Positions 51,053-63,285 of a stretch of DNA of 64,000 bases are shown in pieces. This DNA comes from Paramecium octaurelia. Lineage: Eukaryota; Ciliophora; Oligohymenophorea; Peniculida; Parameciidae. The position numbers and the translations under genes are program-made. Positions within the stretch are counted from its first letter, which is position 1. The number at the start of each line of letters is the position of its first letter. The stretch lies in assembly GCA_905182995.1 (NCBI GenBank), contig CAJJDP010000024.1, forward strand, positions 555,785-619,784. Reading direction: 5' to 3'. Below the pieces are notes generated by a model. It had not been told where the DNA came from, ran no database searches, and worked only from the letters and a program-made list of their open reading frames with translations.

Positions 51053-51434
51053 ATGAAGAAGACTTAATCTAACAGAGTTGCCCCCAGTCCCAAGGAGAAA
51101 GTAATGCTCTTGACCCGTATTCTCTACGAAAAGAAACCAATTAAAGAAGTATTTTAATCAAAATAACAATTTATAGGCTTGTGAGGAGTTACGAATGTCA
51201 TATGCCTGGGGTAAGGCCATATGGTCTGAGCACATGTCCCAATATAATAAATCAAAAAAACTATATAAAAAAAAAAATGATTCTCCCAAAACTCCCCCCA
51301 GCGAGACAGAATAAATAACTAAAAAGGTCGCAGGTGTCAAAATGCTTCCTTAAGGACAACACATCAGCAAATAATTCCACATTCAAATTTTAATTCATGG
51401 GAATCCTGTCGTCTCTAAAAAGGGCTTTGATTGA
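51053..51434 (+). CDS. Small HTH-like basic protein
   Basis: 117 aa with one intron at 51149-51176. Residues about 15-60 (LLTRILYEKKPIKEACEELR then YAWGKAIWSEHMSQY) resemble the helix-turn-helix of psq or resolvase-like folds, in which an AC..L pattern precedes the recognition helix. The rest is Lys/Pro-rich and ends HIQILIHGNPVVSKKGFD. DNA binding is plausible but not proved. Confidence 0.6.
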
Positions 51435-52279
51435 GAATAGAAAGCTGGGCTGCACCTTGCTTTCTTGTATTTTCTTAATTCATGCTTTCTCGTCTATTCT
51501 CCTTCTGGAGAATAAACTTCTGAACAGCATAATTATATATATCAATTTTATAATTTTATTGACCTAAATATTAGAAATAGTCTTTAGGCACCTTAGGATT
51601 TAAGCTTGAAGAAATGCTATTTCTTTATGAACTTCGTAGTTATTATCTTCAAGCCCCAAATCATTGGATTAATCAAATTTCAAGTTAGACCAAAGTTAAT
51701 AAGATTATTTTTCAATATCCATTTATAATTATCATTAATATATCAAAATAAATGTATCATTCTTCTTTTGATGTTAACTAGTTAAAAATAGAAGTCCAAT
51801 AGATTATAGAGTTGAATAATTTTCTAACTTATGAAACCATTTTTGTATTCTCAGACTTACTGTAGTATTTTTTCGTTATTATTAGAATATATACTTAAAT
51901 TCATTATTACTAAGTGTTGAATTACATCATACAATATCTTTACTATATTAATTTATTAGCTAAAATAAATGAGATTTATATATTATTTTAAGTAAGGTTA
52001 GAATTATTTAATTACTAATTTGTTTTATTACATATATATGAGAAAGAATGAGAAATCCATCATTTAAAATATAAACTAATGAAAATATAGAAGAAACCTT
52101 TTGGTTTTAATGAGATACTATGTTGATGCTATAAAATTACTAATTTAATTCATAATTATAGATGTAAGTTAGTTTACAATGATAAATATCTTAAGAAATT
52201 GAATTGTTATTAATACCAGTAGAAAATAATAAATGCTTATTTTAATAATTTCAGTCGGCGCAATCATTTGCAAATAGAC
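51435..52279. other. Gene-free stretch, 0.85 kb
   Basis: No coding frame on either strand. It contains a perfect short hairpin at 51496-51513 (ATTCTCC-TTCT-GGAGAAT) about 60 bp after the upstream stop codon. Confidence 0.55.
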
Positions 52280-53858
52280 TCAAGAAGTCTTAGCCTAATG
52301 AAGTTTGAAAGGGGACTTTAACAGGTACCTTAGCTTAATTTTTATTAAGTTAAGAGCTATTATTATATTTTATAACTATTTAAGGCTCATTAGCTCTAAA
52401 TCCATGAGCTGAGGTAATTTGATTATTTAAGGGGGAATAGCTTATATTTTATAATCCAATATTATTGAATTTTAAATTAGCTGACTAAGGATGCTTATAA
52501 TTGATGTTTGCTTTTTCTAAAGATATTTAAATTTAATACTTCCTTCATCAGTATGATATCCATCTTTGGATTGAAATTTATTAAAGTTGACTTTGTTATT
52601 CATCTTGAAAAAGCCAAGATCAAATTCATCAAGATCATCATTAAAATTATTGCTAACTAAGATCGAATAAACAAATTAATTTACCTTTATCATCAATCTA
52701 GGCGTACATATTCTTAATGGGGATTTCATGATTGACTAAAGAGTTGACAGCCTCAAGAGGTAAATCTAATCCAGTGGCTTTAGGAGGGGTTTTATGTCTT
52801 GAAGGAGGACGATCATTGTTATCCAAATTATCTAGTACATGATCGGTTGGTTTCCTTCTTTGTCCTGATCGGATTGAGAGGATATCCTATAAATAAAAGA
52901 TATAGGTACTTTAGGTGAATTCAGATTGTTAGCGATGATTGGCATAACTTCTTAATTTTCTGAATCATCTTCTTGGATAATATTGGCTTAACAATCAAAT
53001 AGCTGAAATTCTGAATCCTTTTTTTCAGTAGTGTTTTCCTGAACCTCATTGGTTGAATTAGCAAATCTTTTTCTTCGGGCTCCTTCAGATGTTTATGGTC
53101 TGTTCAGAGTGGCAGTTGCCTTCCTCATACTAATTATAGGTTCCTCCAATTGTTTTTATACAAATGATTTGTTCTTCTAGATGTGAGGCTCTTCTTATTG
53201 TTTAGTTGGAAGTTGCAGATTGTGATCTCCTTCACTGTCAGCTTCATTGGATTCATTTGAATCGATATCAATATTATCAACTTCCATGATCTCAACTTCA
53301 TCATTGTCTCTAGGTGTTAGTTATGGATCCTCATAATTATACGCAACAATGTTATCACATTATAGTTTAGGTTCAAAAGTATTTAATTATTATGTTTGAG
53401 GTCTACTCTGCTGTTCACAGGAGCGAAATGCTCTTGAGTTTTATTAAGTAAAGGTTCTAGATGGTTTACACGAGGCTCTTCCACTCTTAGGTACCTCGTC
53501 ATACCTTTTTTCAACGCTCCTTCTCTTCATCATTCCTTAAAATGAACCGGCATAGATTTTTGAGATCTATTAGATGTTGTTTTAGTAACTTTTAGGAGGC
53601 TATCTAATTTAGAAAGAGTGCTACTCACATTGCTTTAGTGTATGGATTAGGAGCCTAATGAGAAACTGTGATCAATGGTTGCTAATATGGACTCTTAAGG
53701 GGTAATTTCTCTTTTCGGGATTGGTGTGGTGCTGTTCCTCCTCTTTTAAGATTTTCTCTAAGCTAAATTAACTCCTGATGCAAATACCCTTAATTAGCAA
53801 ACCAACTTAGATAAAATGGCTGTTATTATTGCTCTTTCTAACTTTTTGGCTTAAACAT
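52280..53858 (-). CDS. Low-complexity, Ser/Asn/Gln-rich protein, 500 aa
   Basis: Introns 53604-53628 (GTGAGT donor), 52887-52909 and 52657-52684. The protein is mostly disordered: basic Ser/Gln patches near the start, an acidic middle (EVEIMEVDNIDIDSNESNEA), then basic clusters such as GARRKRF and RRKPTDH that could be nuclear signals. The last 60 residues turn hydrophobic and leucine-rich. No domain recognised. Its start codon is 10 bp from the divergent neighbour's. Confidence 0.65.
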
Positions 53859-53868
53859 ATTAATAATT

Positions 53869-54399
53869 ATGAAACCTGAATCCAAGAAAGAAATTCTAGC
53901 AAAACTGATGCAAAAAGTCCCGCTTATACGTGAGCATAGACTGAAATTAGGTTAATATGTTAGATACCCTATAACATAAAGTCCTATGAATGTAACTCCA
54001 ATCATGGCTTCAAGGTAAGCAGAAACAATCACAGATACTTCAACTATTTATCAATTAGTACCTGGATTCAAGATTAATAATTAATCCACTTATAGATTAC
54101 ATGGCAGTTCTGGGAGGAAGTATCAGGATAAATCTTGTTCAATAACAAAGTTTAAAACATAGCCTTCATTTTCTCTGAATTCTACAATTTCTAGGATTTA
54201 TCTGTCTCCAAGACCAGCAAAATCTTTGAAATACAAAAAATTTGTAGAAACATCACACACATTTAGAAAAAATATTCCTCGTCGAGCAATAGTATTGCAG
54301 TCTAACAAACAAGATTGCTATCATTAACCTTCTTAATGGAATCTCGAAAGATGGGACACAAATGATGATAGAAATGAAAACAAATCATTTATTTTTTGA
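53869..54399 (+). CDS. Basic hypothetical protein, 176 aa
   Basis: No intron. Composition is Ser/Thr/Lys/Arg-rich with few acidic residues until the end (WNLERWDTNDDRNENKSFIF). No domain recognised. The first ATG lies 10 bp from the opposite gene's ATG; another in-frame ATG 39 bp on (MQKVPLIREH) would relax this spacing. Confidence 0.65.
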
Positions 54400-54703
54400 T
54401 TTATACTACATCTTCTTAAATTAAATCTAATTCAATAATATTAGTAATGACATTTTTCTCACTTACCATTAATAATATATAATAAAGCCGACTAATTACT
54501 GCACTTTTTAATTTTTTAATACAAAGATAATCATAACTTCATTCACATTTGGATCTTAGGATTTAAACCTTAAGAAATATAATATAAAATATTTTCGAAT
54601 TAAATAAAATAGTATCATAAAAGTAACTAAAGATAGAATTATCAATAAATATTTATATACACAATTTCAAAGATAAAATTTTATAAAAATAGATTTAATA
54701 TTA
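54400..54703. other. Intergenic, convergent gene ends
   Basis: About 300 bp, AT-rich, no gene or repeat seen. Confidence 0.6.
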
Positions 54704-56968
54704 TCATTCCTGATTATTTAAAAACTCTAAAAAATGTAAATCCTTTTCTTGAATTTATCTAAACCTTATATCTTCAACTTTTTCAATTTTCTTTCCTAAA
54801 CTTTTTTCAGAATTTGGTTTCTCCACAAGTTTTGTTTTGAATACAATCTCATTGTTTTATTTTTAAAATACAACCTGCATTAATTTTTAAGGAGAGTCTT
54901 TTTAAAGATCAATCTCATCAACCTTTAAAATGTGATTATCATTTGTTTTGAGTATTTTTTGATTATTTAAGAAATCAATGTGGAACTCTTCGAAATCTTT
55001 GTTTAATTTCTTAACATTAGACACTGGCTATAATGAACTTCTCCTTTAAGGCACTTGAGGAGGAATATCACATTCATGATTTAGTGAATTGTTCATGGCT
55101 GTATTTTCTTACTTGACCTTATTAAACGAAAGGGATAGAGCTCTATCCTTCATTTCTTTATTATCTAATGGATCAGAGTAGGATAGTTTGTTTGAATAAT
55201 TTGTACTATAACCCATATCTTTCAAAACCTTTTCAAATTCATTTAAAGTATTACACTGAATTTCATCACTCTTATCCCAAATATTCTTTTTCTCTTTGGA
55301 TTCTTCACTCTCACTAATATATGATTCCGAATTTGATTCTGAATCTACATTTAAAATTGGGATAGTTTCGAATTTATTTTGAGTGATTTGTAGACAATTT
55401 TATTTTGGAGTTGAGTTACTCTAACAATTAATAAAAATATTGTTAGATTATTCATCAATTCCATCTTCATCTAAATATTTGTTTTCCTCTACTTCCAGGG
55501 CTGATACAATAAACTTTTCTTCAATATAAGGGCTACTAGGATCTTCTCCTAATTTATTCTTATGTCGTTCCTCCTGCTTCATTTAATATACCTTCAATGT
55601 TCTCCAATTATGAGAAACCATCAATTATTCTTCTATCTATTTCAAATAATCAAAGTATGGCAAGAAATCTCCATCCTTTATTAGCTTAAGGGACAATTTT
55701 TATTCAAATTAATAAATTTAATTGTCAATTTATCTATGATGTTTTTCATGTATTTTATTCTTTAATATTAGTTTGGATGCCCAATATGGATGGTAGTCGT
55801 TTAATGCCCTATCAAAGATGAACTAAACCATATTGCTCACATAAGATATAAAAATATCTGATTTATTAAACTTATGCATTAAACTAAATATCAATTCCAT
55901 GATATTCGTCTTTTCCACCCTTTCCCATAGTTAGATATCTGTTATTCTGACTAAATTGTCAACGATCTAAAATTTATAATAATATTTTAGTACTTCAACC
56001 AACTTAATGTTCAATAGGCCAACCTTAGTTTAATGTAGTAGTGATTGCTTCAAAGCTAATCCTATTATTTAGACTTCAAAAGACTAAAAGAATTCAGTAT
56101 TCCTAAAATTTTATATAATTTCTTAAGTCTCTGGTTCTTCCAATTAGATATTCTACATACTCATTGAATAATAATTAGATACTAATGATAGAATATGAGC
56201 AGCATTCTTCTTAGTACTATTAAAATAAATATATATTTTACATATGATTGATTTCATCTCTTACAATTATAGAAAGCATCTTCTTTTGAATTTCTCCTTT
56301 TAGGACATATGATACTTGAGCATCATTTAAGTTCCTAATCATTATTTCATGAACAATGTAGGTAAAGTTGATAGCACTACAAGAATCAAAATTTTAAAAT
56401 ATGACAAAACCTGCTTTTAAAAAATCTAGTTATTATTAGTTAAACCCAAACTCATAAAAGATTATTACGATTTAGGCAACACTGTTAACATGTATAAATG
56501 GGAGAAAGGAAACTAGAAAGTTAGGTCTTTGAAATTGATCGATCACGAATTTCTTGTCTCTTTCTTTCATCAGCTCTAAAAATTTATGAGCCATTCCCCA
56601 TTAAGTATCTGGTACTGCCTTTCTCCATCTCAAATCAAATATCACTTCCCAATTAATCTATTATAACATCTGATAATTACTTCTATTTATTTCATTATAG
56701 GCTCTAATTTCGTGTCAATTATCTCAAAGATCTTAGTAATCAAGTCGCTATAGATAGACAAGTACTCAGTTTAAACCTTTTCATAGTCAACGAACAAAAT
56801 GTCGAATATTTGCTTCACATTCCTAGAAAGAAAATCAATTGCGAATGGATCGCTCGCTCTCAAATATTTCATAAATGCTTCCATATTCAACAGAATTTAT
56901 AAGTTTGATTAACTGTAAGCAATAATTTCCTCAATTTCGCTCAAAGATGAGTTTTTTGTTAAGTGCAT
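54704..56968 (-). CDS. SAPS-like (PP6 regulatory subunit-like) protein
   Basis: 738 aa with introns 56658-56680 and 56217-56241. The first 400 residues are helical-repeat-like. AFMKYLRASDPFAIDFLSRN recalls the SAPS opening, and VGLLNIKLVEVLKYYYKF the SAPS LG..R.KVVELI motif, followed by SDIFISYVSNMVQFIFDRAL. The rest is acidic and Ser/Asn-rich (DSESNSESYISESEESKEKK). SAPS proteins are scaffolds of PP6-type phosphatases that control the cell cycle. The match was made by eye and is only moderate; a generic HEAT-like protein is the alternative. Confidence 0.5.
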
Positions 56969-57095
56969 TTAAACTATTAATTACGAACAAAAATAATTAA
57001 ATTGTTATTAAAGAATATGGATTATATAAATGATAGAATTTTAGAAATATTTATTCCAGAATAATCAGATCTTATGAATTATTTATATTTTTCAT

Positions 57096-58158
57096 ATGGC
57101 CTACCTTCATTAACACTGTCTGTATGATGGTCATTAAAATAGCGCGATATTGGGAGTTTGTCTTAATGCATCGTGTTTGAATAAAAAACCCTTTTGTCAT
57201 CATTGCATTTCTAAATGTCATTCATCACATGTCAATGATCTTAAGAATTTTGATCAACTTAAAATTTGGTCCAATTAGTTGTATTAAACTTACTAAGAAA
57301 TCTAGAGTACATCTTCGGAAATCTAAAAACATTTATTGAATTTGGCAGACTAAATGAAAGATTTGTATGTAGATCCCAACATTAACTTCTCTGAATATAG
57401 TTTAACAGATTTAGAAAACCAAGTCTTGAAATTAATTAACATCCAATAATTATCAAATTCTCCTTTACTTTTAAATCTCAAAGAAATCAACTCAAAGATT
57501 AATGTTGCGAAAGCTGGAGAAAGTCAAATAAAAGGCAGTGCATTATAACTATCTCTTATTCAAACAAATTGTTAATCAATTATAAATAGTACCTCTGCAA
57601 ATTCTATTATTATACAACCTGCTAATCATACCAATTTTCGTTTTTCCGATTAGCTAACATTCAAAGGTATTGCAATTCAAGAGAACGGAAAGAAGGCAGT
57701 ATGTACTGGATAAGAATGGGGTTTTACATTATGTGAGCCTGCCATTCCTAAAGCTGGGATTTCAAGAATTGTTTTTTAAGTATCTCACAGCAATGTATGT
57801 AACTTATATGTTGGTTTATGCCATAAAGATAAAATTATTCAATCTAATTATTCTCCTAATTCATTCCATTCATTAGGTCATGGAGCTTACCTTATTTTTA
57901 GTACTGGATTAATACTATCCCATTTGTAAGCTGAAATTAACTTCTAATTCAAAGGATTCTCATATTCAAATAATGATATAATAATTATGGAAGTTGACAT
58001 GAATAAGTAGCAAATTGTTTTCACTCATCAATAAAAGTAATAATAAATTGTAAAAGTATTTCAAATATTATTAGGCAATGAAATTAGATGTTACATAAGA
58101 CCTATATCCGTATGCAGAATTATGTGTTGGTTCATCCATTTAAATCATTTAGGTTTGA
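57096..58158 (+). CDS. B-box-like zinc finger and SPRY domain protein
   Basis: 345 aa with one intron at 58050-58074. Residues 8-50 form a Cys/His finger: CLYDGH, VCLNASC, PFCHHCISKCHSSHV, close to B-box zinc fingers. A helical linker follows, then a C-terminal SPRY-like domain (EWGFTLCEPAIPKAGISRIV, LYVGLC, SLGHGAYLIF, DIIIMEVDMNKQQIVF, LYPYAELCVGSSIQII). This B-box/SPRY order recalls animal TRIM proteins but lacks a RING; such proteins are common in ciliates. An upstream ATG is out of frame. Confidence 0.75.
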
Positions 58159-58619
58159 TTATTAATTTATAAAATTATCATGCAACCAATCATATTTATA
58201 CAAATAATAAAATTCCTATAAAAAAAGAGGTTTATTCTTATAAAAGATTAAAGAATCTAATAATATATAATGTCAAAAAAGATATCCAATAAGTAAAAGG
58301 ATTATTTCTATAAATTTATTAAGATTTATTATGTGTTCTATAAGTATTTATAATTTTCACAAATCTTACTAAACAAAGAAAAATAAAGTGATTTAATATA
58401 GAAATTATAATTGTGATCAGTTTCTTGGAATTCAATTTATTATTGACAGGGATTGATTCAAAAGAGTATAATATTTTTCTTCTAATTTATATAGGTTAAT
58501 TAGTTTGAGTTTCTTATTTTGTGATGAAAATTAATTAGATAAATAATTTGCATCAATAGTTGTGAACTGATGATTGCTCCTGAAATTTTATCCGATAAGG
58601 TATTAAATATGATAATATC
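58159..58619. other. Intergenic, no supported gene
   Basis: A 48-codon frame from about 58270 is too short and biased to support. Otherwise noncoding. Confidence 0.5.
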
Positions 58620-59766
58620 ATGCTAGCCAGAAGACCAATATTAGAGACTAGAGAAAGCTGTAAATTAATTCATGTATAATTTATATAGATGATTGAATTG
58701 TTTAAATATGATAATTTACTTAACAATGAATACCTGGTTAGAAAATTCGAGACTGATATTTTAAAACCTGATTGGTATTTGCTATAATATGTTGTTGTGT
58801 AAAGAGAGAATTCAATTAAAAGTCAATATGTATAAAATGAATTGAATACTCGCAAGAAATATCATTTAATTTTAACAGATGTATAAAAGAGATATTAAAA
58901 TTTTAGATTTTAAATAAATATAACAAATAATTATGGAATTTTGATCATCAAATGTTAATCATTCGTCCTTACTTTCCAACAGAGAGAAAGAGGATATAAA
59001 TAAAAATACCAGTTTTGAATGTAGCTCTCATTAAAGAAACCCTTTAAAAATCTGGCTTTACAAAAGAGGAATTAATTTATGAAGAAGACATTTATTAAGC
59101 TGATAAAACATATGTAAAATTAATAGTGACATCTTAAACTGAAAATTATGCAATAGGAATTTTTGATTTTTTGATGTCAAAAAAAGCAGAACTTCAAATT
59201 GATTCAGTCATTATGTAAAATGTTGATTATTTGGATGAATTTCATAAATAAATTAATGCTAAAAAATGCTCAATGATGACCAAAAAGATCGAACAATAAG
59301 ACAATGATTAATAAGGATACAAGAGAAATGATTAATACGAAGAATAGGACAAAGAGTTCGACAGGTCTTATCAAAAATCTAGAGCAAGAGGCAATAGACA
59401 AAGAGGAGGAGGAAACTATGGATATTATAGAAATGATAAAGATGATGACAGACATGAAGAGAAATATCACAATAGGGAAAAGGGAGAGAGGAATGAAAGA
59501 GGAAATGATAGAAATGACAGAGGAGGAAAAGATAAAGATAGAAGAGGCGGTTAAAGAGATAGAGGAAATAATGTATATAATTTAAGTTATCATAGTAATA
59601 TGTGTAAAAAAATGATGTTCACCATTAATAATAACAGTAATAACCATAATAATAATATTAATTAATACCTAAAGCAGTATTATAGAAGACACCAAAATAA
59701 AATATAAAACAAAATGCTTTGAATGCAAATGATTTCCCTGCTCTAGATTCTGAATAAAAGAGCTGA
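58620..59766 (+). CDS. La-related (LARP-like) RNA-binding protein
   Basis: 365 aa with introns 58881-58906 and 59573-59595. The first 90 residues resemble a La motif: IQMIELFKYDNLLNNEYLVR matches the Q.EYYFS..NL..D.YL core, though the aromatic residues are partly replaced. A second alpha/beta domain follows (ALIKETLQKSGFTKEELIY). Then comes an RGG/Arg-Asp-rich tail (RARGNRQRGGGNYGYYRN) and an end NDFPALDSEQKS with the FPAL motif seen in several RNA-binding proteins. RNA binding is likely; LARP subgroup undetermined. Confidence 0.6.
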
Positions 59767-59854
59767 GTTATATGAGTAATAACTCTATAAAATTATTTTA
59801 TTATTCAATGTAATTTTTCTTTTTAACATCTCATTTTTTTAATAATTTAATATT

Positions 59855-60882
59855 ATGAATCATAGAAAGAGTTTATCACCGTTTAGTGAAAAAGTGAGAG
59901 TTATTTAATTTACTTGTTTAAGATTGGAGTTCCTTTACCCATTAGTTAGTGAACCCCTAAAAGTGATAGTGTGTGAAAAACATACCTTCATTGCTAAACC
60001 TTAAGATCAAAGATATGCAATTGTTAACTAAGTACAAGATAACAAATTATCAGACATAAGCGATTGAAGTTTTTAATCATAAAATCAAAATTGAAATCTA
60101 AAACTTAGGGACCTCACAATTAGACTTGAATACTTACTAGGCCTTTTCATTAGAAAAAGTTCCAATTTATGATAGAAAAAATCAGAAATAATTGATTGGA
60201 TTCCTATGTTTTAAGATAGACGAAACATCTAAAAAGAGCACTCCAAATACTAGCATTTAAAACTCAAGAGAACAATCATTAAGTAATTCAATAAATTAAA
60301 ATAGATTTTGGTTCAAATTTATTTACCATTGCATTTAGCGATTAATCACAACAACAAAATTCGAAGTAACAAAATTCAATTTAAAAGTATTCTAATGAAG
60401 AAATCAAGAGAAATATTGATTAAATCGCTCAAATTTATGAAGAAATGAGTAGAGAATAAAATTAATTATTATAATAAGACTTAAAATTAAAGAAACTGGA
60501 CACTGAAATCAAGGATTTGAATTAATAGTTAAAATCCTTGCATGATTAAGAGCATCACTTAGACTTATAGTTTAAAAAACTATAAACTCAATCTCCACAA
60601 TTATAAATGTTAATTAATCAAAAAATATAATAACAATACTCAATACTAACTTTTAAGAAGAAATAAGAAAACCCAATTTAAAAATAATCACCCTCATAAA
60701 TAATTAGAACAGAGCAAACTAGTTAAAGATAGAAGAAAACTAACGTTCTTCCATAATAAGTAACAATTAGTTTAATTGAATAAGAAAAGTTTATGAAAAA
60801 ATAAAATAAAGAACCTGAAATTCCAGTTAATATGTCTATACCCTTTTCTTTTAATGAATATTTTAGTTTATTCAAAAATTGA
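59855..60882 (+). CDS. C2-like and coiled-coil protein
   Basis: 325 aa with introns 60032-60053 and 60311-60338. Residues 15-130 are beta-rich and C2-like (VRVIQFTCLRLEFLY, IEVFNHKIKIEIQNLGTS, LIGFLCFKID). Residues 165-225 form a coiled coil (IAQIYEEMSREQNQLLQQDL, KLDTEIKDLNQQLKSL). The tail is Gln/Ser/Lys-rich. This layout is shared by many ciliate basal-body or trafficking proteins; no specific family is named. Confidence 0.65.
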
Positions 60883-60983
60883 TTCTACTTCAAACATTAA
60901 TGTATTATTTCTACTGTTAAATATGAATAAAAAAAGTTTAACACATTGGAATATTAAAATATTATACTACTATTAATATAGCC

Positions 60984-61592
60984 TCATGCACCAATAGCCA
61001 ATTTGGATCTTGCAGCCTATTTTCTTGATTAACGAGCAACAACTTTATTATTTGCTTCTTTCTTAACATTTTCATCTCTCTAAGCAGCCCATATTTCAAC
61101 GTGAGCATTTGATGATAAGAATGCTATTAAAATAAATCATAAAGATTACGATTGATTCTTCCGTGTGCTCTATATGTTCTACGTCTACCCTTTTAAGCTC
61201 TATTGACTTAGACATGATTGATAATCAATTTTTCATTACTCAAATTCTTGACTTAAGCATTAGCAGCCAAATTTTACAAGAGTGATAAAACAATTCTTAC
61301 ACTCTTTTCAGGCCATCTACCTGTAATTAATTTATTATGAATCTATACCTTAAGATCTGCCGAATTCTTTGGCTTAACCTGTTCTGCCTACTCCTCCATT
61401 AAATCTGGTGAATGGAACACATCTCTTATGCTATAAGACATCTTGTAAATATTTGAGTGCTTAAGCAAGAGTTTATCCTTTAAGTGCTCTAGCTACTTCA
61501 TATGTATTCTTAAAGTGAGTTCTTAAATCACTTGCCCTAGCCTTAGCGGACTTATTAGCAACTGTTGGCTCTCTAGCATATTATTTGCCCAT
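60984..61592 (-). CDS. RPL17: 60S ribosomal protein uL22 (L17)
   Basis: 184 aa with introns 61321-61348 and 61124-61149. It starts [20 protein letters not shown], then has [52 protein letters not shown], the long hairpin [18 protein letters not shown] and [12 protein letters not shown], all typical of eukaryotic L17. uL22 lines the peptide exit tunnel. The family identity is not in doubt. Confidence 0.97.
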
Positions 61593-61840
61593 TGAATCCT
61601 TTTTTAATTAATTAAATTTGTTTTTTCAAATTCATTATTAAATGGAAATATGATAAATAATTTTATTGTTAAAATAATGAAAGGATGGACTTTGTACACA
61701 GAAATTTAGCCAAAATATTATCAATCAAATGCTAATAAATTGAAAAGCCCCTTTCATAGAATTTTAACAGAGAAATTTATTCTAATTAATAGTTATTATT
61801 AATTTTCTAATGAATAGTTATATAACAATAGTTCATATTA

Positions 61841-62864
61841 GTCATTAAATTTTTTTATTAGATTATCTATATTTCTCATGATAATCCTTGGTTTCATCTG
61901 ATGTTAAATTTGTAATAGACTTTTCAGTAGGTTTATCCTTTTAGCTACTCATATAAGAATCATAATTTAAAGAGTATTGAATGCTTTCCAAATTTTGATG
62001 TGTGATTAGAAAACTAGTTTGACAGGCGATATTCAGTTAATCTATAGATTGAGATTTCTTTCTTGATTCTAAATATCCTTTTCGATTCTCTTCTTACTCT
62101 GCTATTGAATTTTCGTTTCTTGTTTCACTTCTTTATATTCTTTCTATAACTTTATATTATTTCTAGATTGGTGAGCAACCCTTTCTTTACTATTTTGAAG
62201 TTGAATTGTAACTCATTTTACTATATGACTTTTATATTGATGGCAAAATGAGGCTATTATCGTTTGACACCAAAGCATTACAAAATTTATTGCATAGTTA
62301 TTACTCTTTTGTTTTAGCACTAAGTTAATTTATCTAATTATACCTTTGGATTTCTTCTATTAATTCTTTTTCTTATTTTTTTAATTTGCTTATTTCAATC
62401 ATCCTTTTATTAACAATTACTCTATTCATTTCCATTTCTTATAATTATCTTTCCCTCACTTCCTTTATTTTTTTTTTTTAATATTATTCTCTTCTTTTGG
62501 TTACTTCTGAATTAAATTCTTCTATCAATTTTACTCTCATTTTTTTCTGTTAGATTTCCTACATTTTTGATTATTACAATTATGTTTCTGTTTTTAGCCT
62601 TTCATTTCTAAGATAAATTCCTTCTTTCTCCACAATTGGTTTGAATTGCTCAATTACCTGTTTTCTATCCAATCCCAGTTATTCTTATAATTATGTTATT
62701 GGGGACTTTTAGAATTTAGGAGAAATCTATCTCAGATCCTTTAATTTCGTCTATAAAAGAAAGTTCTTTTAATCAATGTCTCTTAATTAAAATTTCAAGG
62801 AATTGACTCTTTTTTTGACTTAATCATATTCTTGAGTAACTTAAACAAAACTTTGCTTATTCAT
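61841..62864 (-). CDS. Coiled-coil protein, 333 aa
   Basis: One intron at 62438-62459 (GTGAGG donor). Residues 20-190 are long Lys/Glu/Gln coiled coil (VIEQFKPIVEKEGIYLRNER, KRMIEISKLKKQEKELIEEI). The last 140 are Ser/Asn/Gln-rich. A run of 12 A lies in the coding sequence at about 62470, and the frame depends on its length. No family recognised. Confidence 0.65.
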
Positions 62865-63285
62865 ATTTAATAATAAAATTAAACAAATGAGATGTTATAA
62901 ATTCTAATTTCTAATTTTGTATTTTTTCTGATTATCATTAATCCTAATGCTGAGCAGATTCTGCATAAATAGATTATTTTTTATTAAATTAGAAAACTTT
63001 CCTAAGTTGCTAATTATTTTCTAATTTATTCTGTTGTAATTAAATTCCAATAAATCCTTTATAATTTTTTTTTATATCTTTGTTATCTTCAAATGTTATA
63101 CAACATCACAATTTTCTTTTTCGAACACAGTATTTTCAAGAACTGTTATGGATGAACTCAAAATTTTTGAGCTGTTCAATCTTTGTTTATTAAGCAATAT
63201 ATTATGTTAAATTATTAGGTTATATAAATTAGTTTAAGGAATACCAAAATTTATGAAAAGCTTATCAATATAGAATATGAAACAA
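62865..63285. other. Intergenic, no gene seen
   Basis: AT-rich spacer between two minus-strand genes. Confidence 0.6.

Noticed and set aside
59270-59585. Met/Glu-rich plus frame and hydrophobic minus frame
   Set aside because: Shadows of the RGG-rich tail of the La-related gene, which is open in its own frame.
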